Position numbers and translations under genes: made by a program. From the NCBI GenBank assembly GCA_004380135.1, contig QXCR01000387.1:1-10839 (forward strand): DNA of 10,839 nucleotides, given 5' to 3'. Positions within the stretch are counted from its first letter, which is position 1; each line of letters starts with the position of its first letter. The stretch is from Stemphylium vesicarium (Eukaryota > Ascomycota > Dothideomycetes > Pleosporales > Pleosporaceae). This document shows positions 1 to 7,472 of this stretch, piece after piece. The notes below the pieces were generated by a model that was given only the letters and a program-made list of their open reading frames with translations, made no database searches and had not been told where the DNA came from.

Positions 1-850
1 GCTTAAGTAAGCACTAGTACTCTTTTAGCTAGAATAGCACTACTGTAGCTATTACGTTCTTGTATACGTAATCTATGACGTAGAAATTACGTATATCTAG
101 GTTATCTATTAGTAAGATAGAATATTCTAGATAACCTAGCATTTGTATATAATAACGAGTAGACAGCGACAATACCTCGGTGTCTAACTCCCCCCTTTAT
201 ATCTAATAGATATACTTTTAACTCTAGTTCCTATCTTCCGCTATTACTAATACTATTACTAATAGTATTAGTAATCCTCCTCTATACCTTTTCTTACAAT
301 AAGCCCCTAGAATAAGGCCTAGAAGATTATAAAAGTTATTACTAGCGTAGCTAACTAGGCGATCTCCGTAATATCGTACGCGCAATAGGAATAAGAGAGA
401 TAGGCGAATAAATTAAGAAAGCTAGCCTCTACCTATAAAGTAGGAGACTAAGTTTAGTTAGACCTACGCGACGTACAGACTATAAGAATAAGTAAGAAAC
501 TAGACTAGAAAAGTGAGAAGTTCTAAGTATCACGCGTACAAGATCTATATTAAGTAGAGCTAGCTACTCTCTAGGCTATAAAGACTTACTATATAGATAA
601 GCTAAGACTAGTAGCTAAAGACCTATTCCCTTCTTAGTAGCTAAATAATACTAATCCTACTATAGTTATTATATAGAATAACGACGATAAAGAAGACTAC
701 TTAGAATAGAGAGTAGAAAGTATTATAGATAAGAGAATATAATAAGAGAAAAAGTAGTATCTTATAAGATAGATAGGATTTAAGAATACTACTTAGAAGC
801 TATTAGAGAACTTATATAGTACTATTATAATTAAATTCTAAGTAACTTAT
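1..850 (+). pseudogene. Gypsy (chromovirus) pol 3' end: integrase tail plus chromodomain, RIP-mutated
   Basis: This is the C-terminal part of a Ty3/gypsy retrotransposon polyprotein, cut off by the left window edge. In frame 3 near 130-220 a stretch reading LAFVYNN followed by TPPF resembles the end of the integrase core. In frame 2 from about 405 the text reads ANKLRKLASTYKVGD, then LDLRDVQT and KTYYIDKLRLVAKD, which is the usual C-terminal integrase module. A chromodomain follows at about 704-830 (RVESIIDKRI, YLIR, IGFKNTT, LLENLY); in chromoviruses this domain directs insertion to marked chromatin. In-frame stops are TAG or TAA, many where tryptophan, lysine or glutamine is expected, and CpA/TpG are visibly rare. 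RIP is the natural reading. A frame change lies between about 230 and 400. The element is certainly dead; the family assignment is from motifs only. Confidence 0.85.
243..275. repeat. Perfect 33-bp palindrome
   Basis: The left arm ATTACTAATACTATTA (243-258) is exactly mirrored by 260-275 around a single central C at 259. It lies inside the RIP-mutated integrase relic, between the core-like block and the C-terminal module, in AT-rich sequence. It could form a cruciform or may be chance enrichment in TA-rich DNA. Confidence 0.8.
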
Positions 851-1569
851 ATATAGACTATACGGCTACCTACTAAAGTTCGTTAGAGGAAGAGACGCCG
901 CTAACTAGAGCGCATGCTCTAGGCGTCTACTAGCTACTTAGCATTCTAGTTAGGACCCTAGATAGCACGACCGCGGCGCGCACGAGGGCTGGCAATCGGA
1001 CGAGGAGCTCTACTAGTGTGACGGTGAGAGCACTAGGCCCCATACTCCTACCAGACATAGTTGGAATAAGCACCGTTCTACTCATTAGCGATAGAGATGC
1101 AACTAGTAAAGGTAGTAAAACTCTTATTACTACGTACGGCAGCCGCGTAGTTATTGTCGTAAGGAGTGGCGTTAAGAGCACCGCGAGAGTAGATAACGTA
1201 GGCCTTAACGTACGAAGCACGACTAGTAAGGAGTTAACGAGCTTAAATAGTAGTACGAGCGATAATAGGGGACTACTTATCTATACCTAGGCTCTAATAA
1301 GCATCGTATAGAGAGTTACTAGCTAGATAAAGAAAGAACTTAGCGATATAATAGACCTTAGGCTACTAAACTTAGTTAATAATACGCTTAAAAATAATTA
1401 CTAAAGAGAAGAGATAAGATAATAACGTATAGAATAGGTTATAAGTAAATAATATAACTTATTAGTAACCTCTAAGTTAAGAAGATACTAGACCTAGTAG
1501 TCGTTAAGGTTTATATTACTAGCGTTAATATTAATATTAGTAGAAATAATAGCTCTATGCTACGTATAA
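841..1569 (+). pseudogene. Unassigned decayed reading frame downstream of gypsy pol
   Basis: One frame (codons starting at 841) can be followed for about 240 codons after the chromodomain. Codons 1018-1287 contain no stop at all, and all later breaks are TAA or TAG, as expected if CAA/CAG codons were mutated by RIP. The first half is rich in Ser, Thr, Arg and Val; the second half (about 1306-1500) is Lys/Glu/Leu-rich and could be helical or coiled coil (for example IKKELSDIIDLRLLNLVNN). I recognise no domain. It is in a different frame from the pol relic and on the same strand. It may be an extra 3' ORF of the retroelement, part of another element, or a chance opening in a less mutated, GC-richer patch (about 890-1260). 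The antisense frame over 930-1220 is also open, which weakens the case. Confidence 0.3.
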
Positions 1570-1889
1570 GTTAGATAAGCTTAAGCTAGGTTTATTATAC
1601 TTTTAAAGTACGAGGAGTAAATACTATTATTACTACTACTAGTAGAGTGAGCGAGGTAGTTCTGTCCGCTAGAGCTAGCTGTGAAGGTCCGTCCTTAGAG
1701 GGTCCTAGGGTTGGTTCTCGGGAATAAGCTGGGCGCGTAATAGACGAGATAAGTTAAGCACAATATAAAGATTAATAAATAACTTAAGAGTTTAAGAATT
1801 AAGTACTAATTCTTAGATTTTAAAGTTAAATATAGCGATTATAAGGGTGCGCTATCTAGTAGCTATATACTTATATAATAGTTATATTA
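1570..1889. other. RIP-mutated stretch without a gene; possible polypurine tract and LTR start
   Basis: No coding pattern is visible. A purine-rich run at 1641-1659 (AGTAGAGTGAGCGAGGTAG) is followed by a GC-richer, less mutated block beginning TTCTGTCC at 1660. This is the position expected for a polypurine tract followed by the 3' LTR of the + strand gypsy element. No second LTR copy is in the window, so the boundary is a guess. Confidence 0.3.
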
Positions 1890-2005
1890 ACTCCTAATAA
1901 TAGTAGGGCATAACTCCTAGTAATAGTTATAATAGTTATAATCACTCCTAGCGATAGTTGCGGTAGTCGTGATCGCTCCTAGCGATAGTCCTTAGCGCAG
2001 TGATC
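1890..2005 (+). repeat. 31-bp tandem repeat, three full units plus a partial
   Basis: Full units are 1913-1943, 1944-1974 and 1975-2005, with a 23-bp partial unit at 1890-1912. Each begins RCTCCTAG. The first two full units differ almost only by C/T and G/A transitions: the second half of unit 1 reads TATAATAGTTATAATC and that of unit 2 reads TGCGGTAGTCGTGATC. The units therefore look like the same sequence at different stages of RIP. The arrangement resembles enhancer-like repeats in an LTR U3. Confidence 0.85.
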
Positions 2006-2006
2006 G

Positions 2007-2052
2007 GTCACGTGACTGCTGACAGTCAGCGTTTTGCAGGATCGCTATCCTG
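2007..2052. repeat. Three consecutive palindromes
   Basis: GTCACGTGAC (2007-2016) contains the E-box CACGTG. GCTGACAGTCAGC (2018-2030) has 6-bp arms around one base. CAGGAT/ATCCTG (2037-2042 and 2047-2052) has a 4-base loop. They directly follow the 31-bp repeats and are probably part of the LTR-like control region. Confidence 0.75.
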
Positions 2053-2061
2053 GTCTTGCTC

Positions 2062-2093
2062 GTGCGGCGCGGTTGCGGCGTGGTTGCGGCGTG
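2062..2093 (+). repeat. Short GC-rich tandem repeat
   Basis: GTTGCGGCGTG occurs twice in tandem (2072-2082 and 2083-2093), preceded by a degenerate copy at 2062-2071. The patch is not RIP-mutated, unlike its neighbours. Confidence 0.7.
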
Positions 2094-2260
2094 GTCGTAA
2101 GCGTTTTGACTTCGGGTCGTAACACTAGCCTAGGCACTATAAGGGGGCTGCGCTATAGTAAAGTCGCTAGAGAGAATTTATTAAGAAGTAGAAGAGTTAT
2201 TATATAAAAAGAGCTAAGTACTAAGTAAAAAGAAAGAGAAGTATAGAGAATAAAGAAGAG

Positions 2261-2580
2261 TAGTATTATTATAGATTATAATTATATAGTAAAAGGTAAC
2301 TTTACCTTAGAATTACTTATAAGTAGACGCTTAATTAAATAAGAAGGAAAAGATAGTATTATAGCTCGTAACTATATAATAAAGGATAACTTTATCTTAA
2401 GTTACCCTATAATAAGTAAATAGAACGTAGGGTTACTACCTAATAATAACGCTATAATTATAGACGTATAAAAAGGCTAGATTTACTATAAGAGAGTAGA
2501 GCATAATAATAGAAATAGAAGGAGAGTTACGTGTCTTCTATCGTACGACGCCTCTAAGAGAAGAGGGGAGGTATTATAAA
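2261..2580 (+). other. Unassigned + strand stretch with a 55-bp direct repeat and few stops
   Basis: Two diverged copies of a sequence of about 55 bp lie at 2261-2316 and 2352-2405. Both contain a core like GTAACTTTACC or its mutated form GATAACTTTATC. In one + frame the copies read NYIVKGNF and NYIIKDNF, and about 100 codons carry only four TAA/TAG breaks, which is low for such AT-rich DNA. I recognise no family. It may be part of an LTR or a gag/pol relic of a third element. Confidence 0.3.
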
Positions 2581-2822
2581 GAGCTACGCCTAAGTACTAC
2601 TACCTTCTTACTTTAGGCTAGCGCGGAACGCTAGCGTAGAGGTAGCGCAAAGCATAAGTACCGTACGAAGGAGGACACCTACACTTCTTTTCTCTACCTT
2701 TCTTATTCTGTACATAGGAGCAAATGCATACTCGTTAGCAGGCCTCTTTCCGCCCATAACAATCTACTCCTTGAGTGCTCCTAGAGCTAGCCCCTTACAG
2801 TCTAGTCTTTTTACTATATTAT
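2581..2822. other. Retroelement relic without a readable gene
   Basis: A perfect 7-bp inverted repeat, GCTAGCG/CGCTAGC, lies at 2617-2623 and 2629-2635. The patch 2680-2830 is less mutated than its neighbours. It lies where the gag relic on the - strand should continue, but I could not follow a consistent frame here. Confidence 0.4.
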
Positions 2823-3330
2823 TTAACTATGCGCTATAGCTACTTTAAGGCTATAATTGATAGAGTCTAAAAGTAAATTTAGTAAGTACTACTTAAAGTA
2901 TTTCTAAATTAGTGTCTCTCTACGCGCTTTAAAGGCGCGCTTAAAGTATATATACTAAAGCTCTTTAGAATCTCCTTCTAGATATTATATTAACTAGATA
3001 ACTTTATTATAGTCTATATAAAACTCTTATAGTAGAAGCTAAAAAGCTATCTTATAAGAATAGATAAATTCATAGAATTTCTTAATTATTTTTCTCTTAT
3101 ATTTTACTAGGTCTTTTAGTTTTAAAGTGCGCCTTACGTGCGCAAAGCTAGGCTAGCGAGCTACGCTCTAGGTGCGGGTCGCGAGATTCCGCGCTAGCGG
3201 AAGGTCGGCTTTAGCTAAAGGTGGCCCTTATCTACGCCTTTCTAGCTACGCGACTTCCTCTTCTAGCTCGCGTAATTATTAGAGAGTTAGAGGTTTATTA
3301 TATTACTCTTTTATAGCTTAAATACGCTCT
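2823..3330 (-). pseudogene. Gypsy-type gag (capsid) relic, RIP-mutated
   Basis: Read on the - strand in one frame from about 3330 to the TAA at 2823-2825. It begins with a coiled-coil-like stretch (LRELEEEVA, then LERRR, preceded by two TAA codons that were probably CAA). It then reads LKDLVKYKRK, IIKKFYEFIYSYKIAF, EFYIDYNKVI, YLEGDSKEL, YIYFKRAFKARRETL and YLLNLLLDSINYSLKVAIAHS. This order matches the capsid-like domain of fungal gypsy gag proteins (acidic/Tyr segment, a Trp that precedes the 'YLEGDP' element, then the 'WEEFKEYLLNLV' helix), from family knowledge. The stops are TAG/TAA, mostly at expected Gln or Trp positions. It runs opposite to the pol relic at 1-850, so it belongs to another copy or an inverted fragment. 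No protease or reverse transcriptase could be read below 2823. Confidence 0.75.
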
Positions 3331-3727
3331 ATAAGCGTTATAAGTATATTCTTCTCTTATAGTATATATTTCTTATATAGTATTTATAGTAAGGTTAAGA
3401 TATTAAAGCTTTAGCTTATTATTTTAGCTTAAAAGGTTAATTATATAAAAAGAGCTATCTCTAAACTATTAACTCTAAAAAAGAAGAATTATTATATAAA
3501 AGGTAGTTATAAGTAATAGTATTTACTTTATACTATAATAAAATAGTAAGAGATAGCTCTATATTACTATACTAAGGGGGGTAGTAGTAAGAAGAATAAT
3601 TCTTACTTATCTTCCCTTGCGCGGAGCGCAGGTTAAAAGTAGGTATCTTCGCTAAGGCGCGAGTGCAAGAAGCAAACATGTTAGGACTGAATGCGCCCAA
3701 CTGCAGGCCTTCGGCCTGAGTGTTACA
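3331..3727 (-). repeat. Candidate 5' LTR and leader of the - strand gypsy element
   Basis: On the - strand a TGTAACAC start, common at fungal gypsy LTR ends, lies at 3727-3720, upstream of the gag relic. Inside are a hairpin with arms CAGGCC/GGCCTG (3704-3709, 3713-3718) and a 12-bp inverted repeat AGAGCTATCTCT/AGAGATAGCTCT (3451-3462, 3549-3560). The segment 3610-3727 is barely RIP-mutated, whereas 3300-3600 is strongly mutated. The LTR end, primer-binding site and target duplication were not identified. A 66-codon open frame on the - strand at 3572-3772 is probably not a gene. Confidence 0.35.
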
Positions 3728-4554
3728 AGAGGCTCTACCTATTTGAAATAAAGATTTATTAAGAAAAACCAAATTATAGGGATTGTTTAAGCGTACTTAT
3801 AAGTATCTCTATAAATAAACTAACTAGAGCTTAGTAACTTTAAACTTATATTATCTTGACTTATAATAGTAATATAAAAAAATTAAAAAAAAAATAACTC
3901 TATCACGTAATCTCTAGATCTAGATCCCTGTAGTTTTGGATTTTGTTAGGGATTTTAGGTGGGCCACGAAGCCTACCAGGCCACGAAGCACGCACCTACG
4001 TTATGCCTTTGCTTGTTTCCGTTCGGGAGCCGAAGCGCAGCCTCGGGGTTTAAGGCAGGATTGCTGCCTCTAGAACCAGACTAAATGCGATTAGTCGTGT
4101 ACCGGTAAGATGCTTAGCTCCGAGCCTATCGCATCCAGCATGTCCTCCGTCTAACAGAATTAACGTATTCGCATCCCACGCGCTTTCTTTGTTAATCAGG
4201 TCACTCGCACAATTGAGCGGCACGGCCACGGTATGAGGGTAACCTACCGGTAAGCCCGCTAAGTCCGCCTTGCGTTGCTTCCTTAGTGATCTGACATTGA
4301 CTCAAAATTCGAAATATCCATTCTAGTGCCGCCTAAAACCAAGAAGTATGCTGCTTGGTTATTTACCAGCCGGCACATAACAGTTCAGCCTAGTCTTAAC
4401 TCTCGTTCGATCGCCTTAAGACTACCTAGGCACCTACGCGAATTGCTTGTTACTCCACCAAAGCTATCCTGACGCAACTCAAGAATCAAAGAGCAGAAAC
4501 ACCAGGCGCTTTATTTGGACACGAGTGATTTAGGAAGATCAAGTCACCTTCAAC
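3728..4554. other. Junction from retroelement to host DNA, then upstream region of the reductase gene
   Basis: 3728-3905 is AT-rich, with an A-rich run near 3876-3896, and probably marks the repeat edge. From about 3905 base composition becomes ordinary. The region contains no gene I can support. It holds two copies of GGCCACGAAGC (about 3963 and 3981), a diverged direct repeat starting TACCGGTAAG (about 4098 and 4244), a hairpin AACCAAG/CTTGGTT (4337-4343, 4354-4360) and a 9-bp inverted repeat TAGTCTTAA/TTAAGACTA (4391-4399, 4416-4424). No TATA box is evident before the start at 4555. Confidence 0.5.
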
Positions 4555-5618
4555 ATGGTTGGATTATACACCAGGGATCAGCCGCAAGGCTTCGTCAATC
4601 GGATCGAGAAGGTGGCTATCGTCGGGGTACGTCCTCCCACATAACTACTGAGTTCCTCCTAATGACAACGTGACAGGCCGTTGGACAGTTTGGAACGCAC
4701 TTGACGGAAGCATTGTTGAAGACGGGCAAACACACAGTAACAGCTATCACGCGCACCAACAGTTCCAACGCTTTGTCGGAAGGTGTCCGTGTTGCGCATG
4801 TAGATTACAGTGGAGATGACTTGATTGCGCTGGTCGACGCCCTCCGCGGCCAGCAGGTACTGATCGTCACCACGGCAGTAACGGCATCACGAGATGCTGT
4901 AAGCAAACTCGTACGTGCTGCGGCCAAGGCTGGCGTTCCGTATGTCATACCGAACTGGTTTGGTCACGATGCAACCAACAAGAAGCTCTGCGATGACTCT
5001 ATGCTCTCACCGGCTGATAAGGGCATTCACGCTGATATTGAGAGTCTCGGCGTGAGTGCAAATATCCGACTCGTATGCAACTTTTGGTACGAGTTCAGTC
5101 TCGGTGGCGGTCCAGATCGTTTTGGATTCGACTTCACGAAGCTATCCCTCATCGTATTCGATGAAGGCCATGTTCCCTTCAACGTTAGCACCTGGTCCCA
5201 GTGTACTCGGGCGGTTGCGAATCTATTCAGCCTCAAAGAACTTCCCGAAGACGAGTCAGACAAGCCTCCTACTTTGTCGTAGTTCCGTAGTCGCCCTGTC
5301 TATATTTCGAGTTTTCGACTTAGCCAGCTGGATATGTTCGAAACTTTTAAGCGCGTGACTAGCACAGCGGATGGTGACTGGACTATTAACTATGAGTCTT
5401 CCGAAGAACGTTGGAAAGATGGCCGCGCGGCGGTCATAAATGGAAATTTTGAACAGTGTACCAAGATGCTCTACAGTCGAATGTACTTTCCTAACGGAGG
5501 TGGTGATTATGAACCTTGGGACAATGAATCGCTGTCTCTTCCAGCTGAGAACTTAGACGAGTACACTGCCATTGGCATTCGCATGGGAGAGAATCGCGAA
5601 GTAGCACAATCTCATTAG
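4555..5618 (+). pseudogene. NmrA-like / isoflavone-reductase-like NAD(P)-binding protein, one premature stop
   Basis: Members of this family (NmrA-like, atypical short-chain dehydrogenases) are cytosolic Rossmann-fold proteins that reduce small molecules or sense NAD(P). Exon 1 (4555-4626, 24 codons) ends VAIVG; exon 2 begins at 4677 with AVGQFGTHL. Together they form the dinucleotide motif GxxGxxG at residues 24-30. The intron junction fixes the start: ATG at 4555 is in frame. Further family-like blocks are VTAITRTNS, VPYVIPNWFGHD and, late, DMFETFKRVTSTADGDWTI and MYFPNGGGDYE. The combined frame is 338 codons including the final stop at 5616-5618. One in-frame TAG (5280-5282, codon 226) interrupts it. 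After the stop the same frame continues with clear family similarity, so the break is recent. Family members usually have Gln there (CAG), so a CpA-to-TpA change would explain it. The product would otherwise lack about 110 residues. The substrate is unknown. Confidence 0.85.
4627..4676 (+). other. Intron in the NmrA-like gene (50 nt)
   Basis: The 5' site is GTACGT, a branch-like CTAAT lies at 4659-4663, and the 3' site is ACAG. Removal joins two parts of the glycine-rich Rossmann motif in phase 0, which strongly supports the intron. Confidence 0.85.
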
Positions 5619-5822
5619 TATAGAATGTATAGAAAAATCTATACTGAGGTAGAGCAGGGAATCATCACGTTACGTTCACTTTTTCTTAATAATAGTTGAT
5701 GTACACTACAGCCGCCGATAAAAATGAGAACAATCAAACACACTACTAAAACAATGTATAGCTTCGAAAACCACTGGCCACATCCATTAATCTACTTAGC
5801 CACGTACCTAAAGGCATCACGC
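5619..5822. terminator. Short spacer between convergent genes; possible 3'-end hairpin
   Basis: About 200 bp separate the stop codons of the two converging genes. Just after the reductase stop, GTATAG (5627-5632) and CTATAC (5639-5644) form a small hairpin. A + strand open frame starting here and running into the FAD gene is an antisense shadow. Confidence 0.35.
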
Positions 5823-5926
5823 TTACCACAACTTAGGCAGCAATGTACTAGTAAAGTTCCACAGCACAGAAGAATCATGCGACAAGAACGCCGCGCCGGT
5901 CCACCACGTGTTCTGATGACCTTGCA

Positions 5927-5998
5927 CTATTACACATGTTAGTACGTACTTTGGAAACAGATACCCTAGAGATAGGAAGGATAGAAGGGGGTATTCAC
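5927..5998 (-). other. Intron 2 of the FAD gene (72 nt)
   Basis: On the - strand the 5' site is GTGAAT, a perfect CTAAC branch site lies near 5941, and the 3' site is AATAG. Unspliced, it adds 24 hydrophobic residues without a stop. Spliced, it gives RLEGLQGHQNTWWTGAAF, the family's usual sequence. Confidence 0.85.
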
Positions 5999-6408
5999 AT
6001 CCTTCCAAGCGATCATAAAACCCGCTCTCGATCTCCTCCGCACCAACACTCAGCTTAAAGGGCTTATGACTCCTAAACTCGACAAACAAAGGCTCCTTCT
6101 CTACTACATTGCTCGCCGCCCAAGCTGTAGACCGCAACCGCTTGATCATCTCACTCACATCGGCTTTGACCTGTCTCTCAGTCACGGGGACAGGGTTGCC
6201 ATACCACACGTAGAACAGGCCTGAGACGCGCGTTGAGGTGACTTGGTAGGCGGTGGGTAACTGTGGGATGTTGTAGGTTATTTGCGAGGCGTTTGCGTTT
6301 GCGAATTGCGTGTCGTCTGGGAGGCCGGTGGAGGAGATGAGCATGGTGTTGTAGTCTGTGTAGTGCCATCTAGAGAAAAGGGCGGATTCCGTCGAGTCAC
6401 TGTTGAAT

Positions 6409-6651
6409 GATTGTGTCAGCCATGGCCCTCAGGTATTCTGCCCGAGGCGCGATTCACTTCACCTCACTCTCGCGCTAGTTCCATAGAGGCTTAGCGCGTG
6501 ACTTCATGTATATAGACTCTCACTCTCGTAGCACTAATACATCACGATTCTCCTATTTTCCTAGTGCTACTAATAGATTGCACTAGTGGTGATTGGTCAA
6601 TTGGCTATTTCTTTTTGAGCTTGAGAGGGAGCAGGTATTGGCTGGCTTACG
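6409..6651. mobile_element. Short non-autonomous element B in the FAD gene (about 243 bp)
   Basis: It is flanked by GAAT at 6405-6408 and 6652-6655. Removing the element plus one copy rejoins the two exon frames, which differ by one base across it. CAGCC (6417-6421) and GGCTG (6640-6644) form short inverted ends. Inside is a perfect 9-bp inverted repeat GTAGCACTA/TAGTGCTAC (6528-6536, 6562-6570). It is clearly related to element A in the same gene, with shared stretches including GGCTTAGCGC and CACGATTC. No coding capacity. The class is undetermined. Confidence 0.75.
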
Positions 6652-7141
6652 GAATTCGATAAGGGGAGGGGTAGTTATGAGGAGCCTAGAGGCCCGGATC
6701 AGCTTGTTGCCTCTCGGAGTCTTGGTGACTAGGCTTGTTGAGGTATTGCCGCGTTGTGCTGCGGTTACAGTTGATGATAAGATCACATCTCTGCCTAGTT
6801 TTGCGGTGACCTTAATTTAGATCTCCCTGTTGTTACTTGCAGGCACAAAGCCCTTTCCCGACGAGGCCTCGAGGAAGGACTCGTCGATGAACTTGAACAC
6901 ATTGACTGTTGGCTCGCTCAAGATGTTCGAGACTCATTGAGCGGAGTTGTAAACATCGAATGCGGTGTCTTGGAGATTGTGCTTTTTGATGAAGTCCCCG
7001 AATGGCAAGAGGAGATCTTTCGGGATCGGATGGGGAAGATTCCAGCTGTAGAGGAGGTAGGGGTATCTGTTTAGTTGGGCCGCATATGCCGTAAAGCTAA
7101 AAGTACTCCGTACTCCATCAACCATTTTGCCTGTTTGGAAG

Positions 7142-7361
7142 TCTGATTCAGCCACAGTGTGGGCCTTAGGGTATATGGCCCAGGTTCTATCCCATCTCTC
7201 ACTCACTCACAGGCTAGTACGTACAAGGCTTAGCGCCCACACCGCTAGCCGGCAGAGATATAGATCTCAGTTCCCGTAGCACAATATACAACACGATTCA
7301 CCACATGTTCTATTCCAGTGCCACTGACAGTCTGCAAGAACACGAGTATTTGGGAGGGGCT
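7142..7361. mobile_element. Short non-autonomous element A in the FAD gene (about 220 bp)
   Basis: It is flanked by GGAAG at 7137-7141 and 7362-7366. Removing the element plus one copy (225 bp) leaves the exon frame intact and brings the family's conserved Thr-Thr-Arg and Thr-Gly-Lys positions together. CAGCC (7149-7153) and GGCTG (7358-7362) lie near the ends. The inner inverted repeat GTAGCAC/GTGCCAC (7276-7282, 7318-7324) corresponds to the stem of element B, with one wobble mismatch. It is more diverged from B than a recent duplicate would be. Confidence 0.75.
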
Positions 7362-7415
7362 GGAAGGGCCTTGTAGTGATGTTCAGGAGTTCAAAGTCAT
7401 CTCGCGCAACCGGCA

Positions 7416-7472
7416 CTATTGATCAAATTAATGAGACGACACTTTAGAGCGTGTTCATAGCCAGAAACTTAC
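7416..7472 (-). other. Probable intron 1 of the FAD gene (57 nt)
   Basis: Read on the - strand it has GTAAGT at the 5' end, a CATTAAT branch-like stretch and AATAG at the 3' end. It is a multiple of three but holds TAA and TGA in frame, which splicing would remove. Relatives seem to have about 15 residues at this point, so mutated exon is an alternative. Confidence 0.5.

Larger units (their letters stand above)
1660..2260 (+). repeat. Candidate 3' LTR of the + strand gypsy element
   Basis: The block lies downstream of the pol relic and of a purine tract. It holds features typical of a retrotransposon U3: tandem repeats (1890-2005), clustered palindromes (2007-2052), short GC-rich repeats (2062-2093), and a TATA-like CACTATAAGG around 2133. 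It is patchily less mutated than its surroundings. Neither end is defined: no TG...CA pair flanked by a target duplication was found, and the partner LTR would lie off the left edge. Confidence 0.3.

Noticed and set aside
930..1220. 96-codon open frame on the - strand
   Set aside because: The protein is a Leu/Val/Thr-rich run without domain features, typical of the complement of a Ser/Thr/Arg-rich frame, and there is no continuation on either side.
1890..2005. CRISPR-like array
   Set aside because: The 31-bp units are directly adjacent with no spacers, and the context is eukaryotic retroelement DNA.
3572..3772. 66-codon open frame on the - strand
   Set aside because: It spans the likely LTR start and a hairpin, has no domain, and its ends fall in RIP-mutated sequence.
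4391..4424. tRNA-like segment with GTTCGATC
   Set aside because: The GTTCGATC lies in the loop of an inverted repeat, but no acceptor, D or anticodon arms can be formed around it.
5027..5358. Overlapping frames on both strands inside the reductase gene
   Set aside because: They are shadows of the NmrA-like coding sequence, whose family motifs lie in another frame.
5724..5942. 72-codon open frame on the + strand
   Set aside because: It overlaps the C-terminal exon and intron of the FAD gene on the other strand and has no recognisable features.
6409..6651. Element B as a spliceable introner-like intron (GTAAGC at its start, CTGAC and CAACAG at its end)
   Set aside because: Splicing between these sites joins the exons in the wrong frame, whereas removal of the element with one GAAT copy restores it. 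Element A has no comparable splice pair in frame. An insertion is the better reading, though an origin related to introners is not excluded.
6593..6820. 75-codon open frame on the + strand
   Set aside because: It is antisense to the FAD gene exon and runs into inserted element B.
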